DNA of 6,358 bases from CAWEZN01 sp964498015 (GTDB lineage Bacteria > Zixibacteria > MSB-5A5 > GN15 > PGXB01): positions 1 to 6,358 of the forward strand of contig CAZCFT010000123.1 in assembly GCA_964498015.1 (NCBI GenBank). The letters are read 5' to 3'. The notes beneath the pieces were generated by a model, which saw only the letters and a list, made by a program, of their open reading frames with translations, was not told where the DNA came from and searched no databases. Positions 1 to 5,916 of the stretch are shown piece by piece. The position numbers and the translations under genes are program-made. Within the stretch, counting starts at the first letter, position 1. Each line of letters begins with the position of its first letter.

Positions 1-2164
1 GAAGAAGCCGCAGAGAGTTGAGAATGACGAGAAGGGAGGCCCCCATATCCGCCGCAATCGCCATCCAAAGTGTGGCAAGCCCGGCCAGAGCAAGAACCAG
101 AAATAGAGCCTTTAGTCCCAGTGCAAACCAGATATTTTGTTTGATTACGGACAGAACGCGCCGTGAATGATGTATCAGCCAGGGCAATTTCGTCAAATCA
201 TCCGACATAAGAGCGATGTCTGCCGTCTCAATAGCGGCATCGCTTCCCACCGCTCCCATAGCAATTCCAATCGATGATACCGCCATGGCGGGAGCATCAT
301 TGACCCCATCGCCAACCATGGCGACATTCTTGTATTTCTTAATCAGAGATTCAATTACTATAACCTTATCTTCAGGCAAGAGTTCAGCCTGAAACTCATC
401 AACGCCGGTAGCGGATGCCACCGCTTTTGCAGTACCATTGTTGTCTCCGGTCAGCATGATTATATGTTTGATTCCGGCCTTTTTCAGTTCGGCAATCATT
501 TCCTTTGCCTGACTGCGGATACTGTCGGCAACGCTTATCAATCCGCAGATATGATTATCATTGCCGATTGCGATAACTGAATGTCCCGCTCTCTCAAGTT
601 CTTCGGCTTTAGCATGAAATTCCGGCGTTTCGCCTCCCCGTTCATGAATGAGCCGATGGCTTCCAATCCAGAAAAGTCGGCCATCAATGAAAGCCTCGGC
701 TCCCTTGCCCTGAATAGAGCAAAATTCCTGCGGGACAGCGATGCCAGAATTATTTCCTTCCGCTTTTCGAAGAATCGCTCTGGCCAGCGGATGTTCGCTG
801 AATGATTCCAGCGCGGCGGCGCGAGCCAATAATTCGGCAGGCGTATGGCCGCTAAAAGGAATTATCTCCTGCACTTCCGGATGCCCGTGAGTAAGCGTGC
901 CGGTTTTATCGATGGCGATTGCTTTCAAATGAGCGGGCGCCTCCAAATAGGCTCCGCCCTTTATCAAAACCCCAGCGCGGGCAGAAGAAGCTAATCCAGC
1001 GACAATACTGACCGGCGTCGAGATAACCAGCGCGCAAGGACAAGCGATGACAAGTATTACCAGAGCCTCATAGAACCAACGAGCCCAATTGCCGTCAAAG
1101 ACCAACGGATGAAATACGGCGATAAAAATCGCCAGTCCCATCATGGATGGCGTATAATATCGGGCGAACTTTTGCACCCATTGCTCGCTGGGAGCCCGCC
1201 GCGATTGGGCTTCCTCAACCAAATGAATTATTCGCGCTAAGGTCGTATCAGTGGCAGGCCGAGTGACTTTGAATTCAAAAGCTCCTTCGTTGTTGATCGT
1301 ACCGGCAAATATGTCGTCGCCAATGGTTTTGGAAACTGGAAATGATTCGCCGGTAATCGGCGCCTGATTGACCGAACTGGTTCCTTTGGTAACAATTCCG
1401 TCCAGCGGGATTCTCTCGCCGGGCCGGACAATAACCACGGCTCCGGGAAGAACTTCATGTACCGGCATTTCTTCAATATTGCCGTCATGCGGACAAATCA
1501 CGCGGGCCATTGCGGGCGATAAGTCCATCAGCGCCCCAATGGCTTTTCGCGCTCTTCCGACACTCCATGATTCCAGCAACAGCGCCAGAGAAAATAAAAA
1601 TGTCACGGTCGCCGCTTCGAACCATTCGCCGAGAATCATGGCCCCCACAGCGGCTACGGACATTAGAAGATTCATATCGGGGCGGAATTTTCGAAGGGAG
1701 AACCAAGCCTTGGGTGCAATAAACCATGCGCCGGCAATGGCCGCGCCAAAAAAGAAGATAATCGTAAGGGGGGCTTCTTTGCTGTCGCCTGAAAGCGCGG
1801 TAAGAATATGACCGGTATATATGGCCTGAGTCACAAAACCGGCTATGAGCAGGAGACCGCTTATAGAACACGTCGCCAATCGTCCTCGTCTTGCCCAAAT
1901 CCCGCTATTGGCAATAGGAATCTGTGAATTACGGAATTCTTCCCAAGGAACAGCCGTCATGCCGGTGCGTCTGACGGCGCGGATTATATCGTCCTGATTG
2001 ATATCTTCCTTATCGGATGAAACTATCATTTTGCCATTGAGGATATCGAAATCGAGATTTCCCCCATCCTCAGTACGTAGCCCAATCTCTTTCTTAAGTA
2101 TTGCGACTTCCTCGGCGCAGTCCATCCCGATTATTTTAAAAGCGATTTTCTGCATTTGAATCAT
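1..2164 (-). CDS. zntA: Heavy-metal P1B-type ATPase (Zn/Cd/Pb exporter class), 3' end cut by window edge
   Basis: Integral inner-membrane pump that uses ATP to export divalent soft metals, probably Zn2+, Cd2+ or Pb2+. The frame is open for 721 codons without interruption. In order it shows: one N-terminal metal-binding-like domain with GMDCAEE (residues 13-19); membrane helices from about residue 98; the actuator motif TGES (271-274); the metal-site motif CPC (375-377); the phosphorylated aspartate in DKTGTLT (Asp419); the HP dipeptide (458-459); TGDN (572-575); and the hinge GDGVNDAPA (618-626). Lys685 in helix 7 and Asp706 in helix 8 have the same 21-residue spacing as the ZntA metal-site pair, which favours the P1B-2 subclass over copper pumps. 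The N-terminal domain has only one cysteine. Start is ATG at 2164 or ATG at 2155; neither has a clear Shine-Dalgarno, and the frame upstream stays open into the N gap. Only a few C-terminal residues are missing. No metal regulator is seen beside it. Confidence 0.96.
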   Translation of the reverse strand, partial: MIQMQKIAFKIIGMDCAEEVAILKKEIGLRTEDGGNLDFDILNGKMIVSSDKEDINQDDIIRAVRRTGMTAVPWEEFRNSQIPIANSGIWARRGRLATCSISGLLLIAGFVTQAIYTGHILTALSGDSKEAPLTIIFFFGAAIAGAWFIAPKAWFSLRKFRPDMNLLMSVAAVGAMILGEWFEAATVTFLFSLALLLESWSVGRARKAIGALMDLSPAMARVICPHDGNIEEMPVHEVLPGAVVIVRPGERIPLDGIVTKGTSSVNQAPITGESFPVSKTIGDDIFAGTINNEGAFEFKVTRPATDTTLARIIHLVEEAQSRRAPSEQWVQKFARYYTPSMMGLAIFIAVFHPLVFDGNWARWFYEALVILVIACPCALVISTPVSIVAGLASSARAGVLIKGGAYLEAPAHLKAIAIDKTGTLTHGHPEVQEIIPFSGHTPAELLARAAALESFSEHPLARAILRKAEGNNSGIAVPQEFCSIQGKGAEAFIDGRLFWIGSHRLIHERGGETPEFHAKAEELERAGHSVIAIGNDNHICGLISVADSIRSQAKEMIAELKKAGIKHIIMLTGDNNGTAKAVASATGVDEFQAELLPEDKVIVIESLIKKYKNVAMVGDGVNDAPAMAVSSIGIAMGAVGSDAAIETADIALMSDDLTKLPWLIHHSRRVLSVIKQNIWFALGLKALFLVLALAGLATLWMAIAADMGASLLVILNSLRLL

Positions 2165-2194
2165 AATATAATACGTCGGCAGGAGAACAGGAAT

Positions 2195-2207
2195 GGGATA
2201 ATATCCC
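2195..2207. repeat. Short palindrome abutting the assembly gap
   Basis: GGGATA, one base, TATCCC: a perfect 6-bp inverted repeat about 30 bases upstream of the ATPase start, ending exactly where the N run begins. It could be half of an operator or the edge of a hairpin or repeat where assembly stopped. The arms are seen directly; any function is inference. Confidence 0.4.
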
Positions 2208-2307
2208 NNNNNNNNNNNNNNNNNNNNNNNNNNNNNNNNNNNNNNNNNNNNNNNNNNNNNNNNNNNNNNNNNNNNNNNNNNNNNNNNNNNNNNNNNNNNN
2301 NNNNNNN
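2208..2307. other. Assembly gap (100 N)
   Basis: Exactly 100 undetermined bases, the conventional placeholder for a scaffold gap of unknown size. Anything between the ATPase start and the methyltransferase leader, such as a metal-responsive regulator, promoters or a further gene, may be missing. Linkage of the two sides rests on scaffolding evidence not visible here. Confidence 0.97.
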
Positions 2308-2323
2308 AAAACAGGTCATCTAT

Positions 2324-2342
2324 GGGCGCTGGAGATGCGCCC
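2324..2342. repeat. GC-rich hairpin just after the gap, possible weak terminator
   Basis: GGGCGC (2324-2329), a seven-base loop and GCGCCC (2337-2342) form a perfect 6-bp stem followed on the plus strand by CTTCTATTT. This could be a weak intrinsic terminator for a plus-strand gene hidden in the gap. The trailing tract is broken by C and A, so the terminator reading is uncertain. Confidence 0.35.
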
Positions 2343-2414
2343 CTTCTATTTAAATCTATCATCTTGAAAATTCTGAAATGTTCCGTATCTTTGGTCAATT
2401 GTCGAATTAATAAT

Positions 2415-3107
2415 ATGAACAAAGGTATTCAAAAAATATTTGCTGAAGTCCCAAGGACTTACGAACTGGTCAATCATGTTTTGACTCTCGGGATGGATAT
2501 TGTTTGCCGCAGAAAGGCGGCGCGGCTTGCCGCTGAAGGGGGCGGAATACGGTGGCTCGATGCCTGTAGCGGCACCGGCGAAATGGCGGCCAATCTCTGC
2601 CGATTCAGTCAAAATGGGACAAGAATATTTGCCGCTGATTTTTCCCTGCCGATGCTGAAAATGGCGGCGCAAAAAAAGGCGGCAAAGGAAATTCGATTTA
2701 TCATTTCGGATGTTAGATCGCTTCCTTTCCCTGATAACAGCCTCGACTTGATTACCATTTCATTTGCCACCCGCAACTTGAATACGAATAGGGAGGCCTT
2801 GATTGCGCATCTAACGGAATTTTGCCGCGTCCTGCGCCCGGGCGGGCGATTTGTAAATCTGGAAACCAGCCAGCCGAAATATAGATTGATTCAATGGATC
2901 ATGCATCTATATGTCAAACTTTCTGTGAGGCGAATCGGAGCGATGATTTCCGGCTCGAAGGCGGGATATGCCTATCTTTCACAAACGGTACCAAGATTCT
3001 ATGAGGCGGAAGAATTTGTGGAAATTATCAGGCGGGCCGGATTTGGGAAAGTCGAATTCAAACGGATGTTTTTCGGGGTGATTGCGGTGCACAAGGGGGT
3101 GAAGTAG
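2415..3107 (+). CDS. ubiE: UbiE/MenG/COQ5-family SAM-dependent C-methyltransferase
   Basis: Class I methyltransferase of the UbiE family, which methylates the ring of demethylmenaquinone or a ubiquinone precursor using S-adenosylmethionine; 230 residues, slightly under the usual length of about 230-250. Visible motifs: SAM-binding LDACSGTGE (48-56), acidic strand AADFSLPML (73-81), DVRSLPFPDNSLD (99-111), the family-specific SFATRNL (116-122, normally close to FGIRNV), LRPGGRF (140-146), and GYAYLSQTVPRFYEAEEF (184-201) matching the C-terminal YLP-type family signature. ATG at 2415 is preferred because homology begins there. An in-frame ATG at 2322 would add 31 residues with no family resemblance and would start inside the hairpin next to the gap. 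No good Shine-Dalgarno precedes 2415 (AT-rich AATTAATAAT). It converges with the flavoprotein gene, 50 bases away. The exact quinone substrate cannot be read from sequence, and some UbiE-like proteins methylate other compounds. Confidence 0.82.
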   Translation: MNKGIQKIFAEVPRTYELVNHVLTLGMDIVCRRKAARLAAEGGGIRWLDACSGTGEMAANLCRFSQNGTRIFAADFSLPMLKMAAQKKAAKEIRFIISDVRSLPFPDNSLDLITISFATRNLNTNREALIAHLTEFCRVLRPGGRFVNLETSQPKYRLIQWIMHLYVKLSVRRIGAMISGSKAGYAYLSQTVPRFYEAEEFVEIIRRAGFGKVEFKRMFFGVIAVHKGVK

Positions 3108-3157
3108 CTTTGTAATCCTCAGTCGCCCACCAGCTGCAAAACAGGTAGTATGAATTC

Positions 3158-4396
3158 CTAAAGTTGAATTGGCACACCGAGTATTTTTGCGCCTATTTCG
3201 ATTGTTGATTTAAGAAGCTCTTTACGTATACCGCGAGGCGCCAACCACCATTTCTCAAAAAGAACTTTGCCCCAATGCCAACTTTTGCCAATCCTTTTGA
3301 GTTGTACTTTTGGTGACGGTTCCGCGAAAAAATCTCCGTATGCAAATCCTGCGAGGCCCTCGCCGGCTTCCAACATGCAAAAACCCTCGCCACAGAAAAT
3401 GCTCGCGCTTTTTCTCTCCTGAATCTTATCGACTATCCGTTTGGCAACAATAAGTGCGTGGGAATGGGCAAATACCCCGGCCTTCGGAAGCATAAGGGGA
3501 ATATCCGGCTTCCAGCGGCCCGGGATGGAAATTGCCGTAATGTCACCAATAGCGAAAATATTATCGAACTTGGTCATCAATGTGCCTCTGTCGACCGGTA
3601 TCCAGCCGGATTCATTGCCGATTCCCGAATCACGCACGAATTGAGGACTGCGATGAGGAGGAATCATAATCAACATATCATAATCGAATTTTAGATTTCC
3701 TTCAAATGTCAACTTCCTATCTGCGGATTGAAGACTGGCCAACTTATGTAATGGATGAAAGGCAATCCCTTTGGACTCCAGCATTTGTTTAATCAAACCT
3801 CCGAGTTCGGGACCGGCAACCGGCATAGGTTGCGGTTCAGGCGTAAACAGATGTACTTCCACTTTATCTTTTCGCTTCGCGCAAAAGAAATCTGCGACGA
3901 GCATCGCGCCTTCGTGAGGAGCGCCGGGACATTTATAGGGCATAGCGGCGACGACAATGGCTATTTTGCTACCTTGAAAACTTTCAAGTCTTTCATAAAG
4001 TTTTTCCGATCCTTTGGCCGTGTAAAAAGTCTCGGTATTATTATCGAATCCGGGTATGGTATCGAATGCCAGCTCGGCGCCCGCCGCTATTACCAGATAA
4101 TCATAGGAGATCTGTGCGGAGTCTGTATCGATGGTTTTTTTTGACGGATCGACATTCTTTACAGACGCGGTTATGAATTCGATGCCTGGTCGTAAGAGAT
4201 GGAAAACGGGACTTGAAATCTGATGAAGCTTGCGTTTTCCTATCATTAGCCATAGAAAAGATGACGCCAGAGCATGATTGCTTTCCTTTTCTATAACGGT
4301 AATCTTGTGATCAGAAGGAAGTGTTCGCCTTAATTCATTTGCTACTATGAGGCCGCCTGTACCAGCTCCAATAATTGCAATATTTTTTGATCCCAT
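3158..4396 (-). CDS. Sulfide:quinone oxidoreductase-like FAD flavoprotein
   Basis: Disulfide-type flavoprotein, 412 residues, most like sulfide:quinone oxidoreductase or the flavocytochrome c sulfide dehydrogenase flavin subunit. It would oxidise sulfide to persulfide or polysulfide and pass electrons to quinone at the membrane face. FAD-binding IIGAGTGGL (8-16) with acidic TVIEKE (33-38), AAGAEL (104-109) and FAIGD (281-285) are clear. The central domain lacks the GxGxxG expected for NADH binding and instead has PYKCPGAPHE with Cys156, and a second cysteine lies in GEGFC (Cys340). These match the positions of the redox-active cysteine pair in the family. LMLPKAG (301-307) is the usual PK(A/T/S)G motif. 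The C-terminal stretch with WHWGK and FEKWWL (373-385) resembles the amphipathic membrane-attachment segment. The start is fixed by an in-frame TAA two codons upstream. It is the last gene of the sulfur operon, 69 bases after the DsrE-like gene. Substrate is inferred; another FAD-linked quinone reductase is possible. Confidence 0.85.
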   Translation of the reverse strand: MGSKNIAIIGAGTGGLIVANELRRTLPSDHKITVIEKESNHALASSFLWLMIGKRKLHQISSPVFHLLRPGIEFITASVKNVDPSKKTIDTDSAQISYDYLVIAAGAELAFDTIPGFDNNTETFYTAKGSEKLYERLESFQGSKIAIVVAAMPYKCPGAPHEGAMLVADFFCAKRKDKVEVHLFTPEPQPMPVAGPELGGLIKQMLESKGIAFHPLHKLASLQSADRKLTFEGNLKFDYDMLIMIPPHRSPQFVRDSGIGNESGWIPVDRGTLMTKFDNIFAIGDITAISIPGRWKPDIPLMLPKAGVFAHSHALIVAKRIVDKIQERKSASIFCGEGFCMLEAGEGLAGFAYGDFFAEPSPKVQLKRIGKSWHWGKVLFEKWWLAPRGIRKELLKSTIEIGAKILGVPIQL

Positions 4397-4416
4397 AAAT
4401 TAAAAACCATCCTCTC

Positions 4417-4435
4417 TCGCGAATTGGCGTCGCGA
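4417..4435. repeat. Intergenic inverted repeat TCGCGA-N7-TCGCGA
   Basis: Two copies of the self-complementary hexamer TCGCGA (4417-4422 and 4430-4435) flank seven bases between the DsrE-like and flavoprotein genes. In the operon mRNA they can fold into a 6-bp stem about 20 bases before the flavoprotein start. Possible mRNA-stability or processing element, or operator; no T-run follows, so it is not an intrinsic terminator. Confidence 0.4.
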
Positions 4436-4441
4436 TCCTGC

Positions 4442-4456
4442 TGCAATTTCGTTGCA
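4442..4456. repeat. Small intergenic hairpin TGCAA-N5-TTGCA
   Basis: A perfect 5-bp inverted repeat with a five-base loop, ten bases downstream (in transcript sense) of the DsrE-like stop codon. Together with the adjacent TCGCGA repeat it fills much of the 69-base spacer. It is short enough to be chance on its own. Confidence 0.28.
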
Positions 4457-4465
4457 TTCACTTCT

Positions 4466-4816
4466 TTAGAAGACTATCGATTTGTCCGCCCATAATGTCC
4501 ACTCGGTTAGCTCTTCCATCGAACTCTTGTGCGCCCCTTGTAATAAATCGTTAGGTACCAGTCCGCGCGCTTCCATACAGGAACCGCAGCAGCCAATGGA
4601 AATTCCCCTCATGGCCAGCGACTTCAACATCCGCTCAATATTATAATATCCATTAGGCGTATTTTGACCCGCTTTGCCGCAGGAAACGGCATCAGCCATG
4701 AAAAAAACCCGCAACTCCACACCATGTTGTTTTGATAAAGAGATTGCCAGCCTTAGAGCATTATAGCATCTTTCGGCGCCATAGGGTGGGTCATTCATAA
4801 TAATTATTATTTTCAT
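4466..4816 (-). CDS. DsrE/DsrF-family sulfur-carrier-like protein
   Basis: Small cytoplasmic protein of the DsrE-like fold, 116 residues, the usual family length. Members such as DsrE, TusD and YchN act in sulfur relay or in oligomeric complexes near sulfur oxidation enzymes. Visible features: beta-strand start MKIIIIMNDPPYGAERCYNA with the early family pattern; VFFMADAV (37-44); then GCCGSCMEARG (75-85) with Cys76, Cys77 and Cys80 in the region that holds the sulfur-binding cysteine in DsrE; and the family ending in which a helix is followed by DKSIVF (111-116). Cys17 and Cys46 add two more thiols. ATG at 4816 follows the ArsR-rhodanese stop by 24 bases with only a weak GAAAGA ribosome site, which suggests translation within an operon. 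It may take persulfide sulfur from the rhodanese domain or the flavoprotein; this is inferred from context. Confidence 0.85.
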   Translation of the reverse strand: MKIIIIMNDPPYGAERCYNALRLAISLSKQHGVELRVFFMADAVSCGKAGQNTPNGYYNIERMLKSLAMRGISIGCCGSCMEARGLVPNDLLQGAHKSSMEELTEWTLWADKSIVF

Positions 4817-4840
4817 GATTCTTTCAATGCCTCTACTTGA

Positions 4841-5512
4841 CTACTTTTCTCCTGCAACGATGGACAGACCAGCCTCCGCCCATGATGATGGATCATCAGC
4901 CAGCCTCATGGCCTCAAGCCCATGATTGCGAAGAATTTTGACCGCTTCCTGGGCTAAAACGCAATACGGCCCCCGGCAATAAGCAACAATCATTCTATCG
5001 GGCGAAAATCGCACAAGATGATTCTTGAGTTGGCTTAAGGGAACAGACTGAGCGTATGGTATGTGGCCTGAAATATATTCCTCATTTGGTCTGACGTCCA
5101 AAATAATTACTTCGCCCAATCTCGCTTTCTTGAGGAGTTTTTTCCTATCAATAGGCTGGAGTTTACTTGGTTGATCAAAGTAATCGCGAACTATTTGGTC
5201 AACTTCAGCCAATCTTGAAGCAGCAAGACCGCTCAGGCTTCGAAAAAAACGGCAGACTTCCTTATCTGCAAGCCGGTAATAAATGAAAAGTCCCTGCCTA
5301 CGTGTCTCTACCAAGCGGGCCGTCCTTAGAATTTGCAGATGGCGGGACGTATTAGCGACCGTGAGAGTTGTATCTCGGGCAAGAGTATCCACCGTCTTTT
5401 CGGACTGACATAAAAGATCCAGAAGCTCGAGCCTTTTGGGGCTTGCCATGGCATGACCGATTCGTGCAAACTGCTCAAAAATTCGGTTTTTGGTTTGTCT
5501 TCCATGCGTCAT
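4841..5512 (-). CDS. ArsR-family transcriptional regulator fused to a rhodanese domain
   Basis: A 223-residue fusion. Residues about 12-95 form an ArsR/SmtB winged helix: MASPKRLELLDLL leads in, the recognition helix lies in TVANTSRHLQILRTARLV (51-68), and the wing is ETRRQGLFIYYRL (69-81). The ELCVCDL metal site of arsenic sensors is absent; Cys35 and Cys87 are the only thiols in this half. Residues about 122-219 form a rhodanese domain with LDVRPNEEY (138-146), SGHIP (148-152) and the active loop CRGPYC, with likely catalytic Cys179 and a second Cys184. Rhodaneses carry sulfur as a cysteine persulfide, so the protein may couple persulfide status to DNA binding. ATG at 5512 has a strong GAGGAG five bases upstream. 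It is the first gene of the sulfur operon and probably autoregulates it through the palindromes just upstream. This two-domain architecture is known in many bacteria. Confidence 0.93.
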   Translation of the reverse strand: MTHGRQTKNRIFEQFARIGHAMASPKRLELLDLLCQSEKTVDTLARDTTLTVANTSRHLQILRTARLVETRRQGLFIYYRLADKEVCRFFRSLSGLAASRLAEVDQIVRDYFDQPSKLQPIDRKKLLKKARLGEVIILDVRPNEEYISGHIPYAQSVPLSQLKNHLVRFSPDRMIVAYCRGPYCVLAQEAVKILRNHGLEAMRLADDPSSWAEAGLSIVAGEK

Positions 5513-5517
5513 ATCAA

Positions 5518-5523
5518 CTCCTC
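5518..5523 (-). promoter_or_regulatory. Strong ribosome binding site of the ArsR-rhodanese gene
   Basis: GAGGAG with a five-base spacer (TTGAT) before ATG at 5512. It is the best ribosome site in the operon, fixes the start of the regulator gene, and contrasts with the weak sites of the two downstream genes. Confidence 0.8.
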
Positions 5524-5526
5524 AAT

Positions 5527-5548
5527 TATTCAATTGAATCATTGAATA
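5527..5548. promoter_or_regulatory. Putative ArsR-type operator (palindrome cluster)
   Basis: TATTCAA (5527-5533) and TTGAATA (5542-5548) form a perfect 7-bp inverted repeat around eight bases. Inside it ATTCAATTGAAT (5528-5539) is a perfect 12-bp palindrome, and ATTGAAT occurs twice eight bases apart (5533-5539, 5541-5547). AT-rich dyads of TTCAA/TTGAA character just upstream of the gene are typical of ArsR/SmtB autoregulatory sites. Binding by the fusion regulator is inferred. Confidence 0.55.
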
Positions 5549-5577
5549 TACGATCTTTTATGTTTATTTCTTTGCAT
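5539..5577 (-). CDS. Possible 12-residue upstream ORF (leader peptide) of the sulfur operon
   Basis: ATG at 5577 begins a 12-codon frame, MQRNKHKRSYIQ, ending in TGA at 5539-5541, 26 bases before the regulator start. It has a textbook ribosome site: AAGGAG at 5583-5588 with a five-base A spacer. The peptide is basic and has no cysteine. Its 3' end runs through the putative operator. It may be a translated leader that affects expression of the regulator, or a fortuitous ORF in an A-rich leader. No homology can be claimed. Confidence 0.35.
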   Translation of the reverse strand: MQRNKHKRSYIQ

Positions 5578-5604
5578 TTTTTCTCCTTTTTTTAAAACTG
5601 GTAA

Positions 5605-5621
5605 CCCACCCAACGGGTGGG
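5605..5621. repeat. Perfect GC hairpin CCCACCC-AAC-GGGTGGG
   Basis: A 7-bp perfect stem with a three-base loop, upstream of the sulfur operon leader. On the minus strand it is followed by TTACCAGTTTT, which is a poor terminator tail; on the plus strand ATTTC follows. It could insulate the operon from minus-strand transcription arriving from the right. Confidence 0.5.
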
Positions 5622-5879
5622 ATTTCTCGGTGTACATGCAATCTCCATATCATTATCATTTATCAACCGGTAACCCCCCCTCTGGCTCCCTCATTCCGAG
5701 TCCGTTCCCCCCTCAATTTCCCCACCAAATCGCTGGTGTTTTCTCCCCCTCCATCAAATTCACCCCCACTTCAATGGTAAATCCGACCAGCCGCCCATTA
5801 TAAAGGGAGAAGCCATAATTATGTCCATCAGCAAAAAAAATCTGCACCTTACCCGCCACCACCCTTGCAACACCTTTTT

Positions 5880-5916
5880 CCCCTCGCCCTTTGGGAGAGG
5901 GGTCAGGGGTGAGGGC
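5880..5916. repeat. Dispersed GC-rich palindromic repeat (CCCTCxCCCTTTGGGAGAGGG type)
   Basis: CCCCTCGCCC (5880-5889), loop TTT and GGGAGAGGGG (5893-5902) form a 10-bp stem with one mismatch. A further GGGGTGAGGG arm (5907-5916) offers an alternative pairing with the same left arm. On the minus strand it translates to the familiar spurious string LTPDPSPKGRGE, which is widely found where this repeat is mis-called as protein in many bacteria. Likely a non-coding mobile or REP-like repeat. The family recognition is from memory. Confidence 0.65.

Noticed and set aside
581..805. Plus-strand 74-codon frame
   Set aside because: It lies fully antisense to the ATPase nucleotide-binding domain, whose motifs are all intact, so it is a shadow frame.
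1485..1898. Minus-strand 137-codon frame, possible separate gene or frameshift in the ATPase
   Set aside because: The ATPase frame is continuous from 2164 to the left edge with correct motif spacing; this frame has no membrane pattern and only overlaps it out of register.
3108..3157. Bidirectional terminator between the convergent genes
   Set aside because: Only tiny complementary pieces such as CAGCTG and CTG/CAG are present, with no GC stem followed by a T-run on either strand.
5671..5775. G-quadruplex candidate on the minus strand (several runs of 4-7 G)
   Set aside because: The loops between runs are mostly longer than 10 bases, so the pattern does not meet the usual G4 form; simple strand-biased G/C runs explain it.
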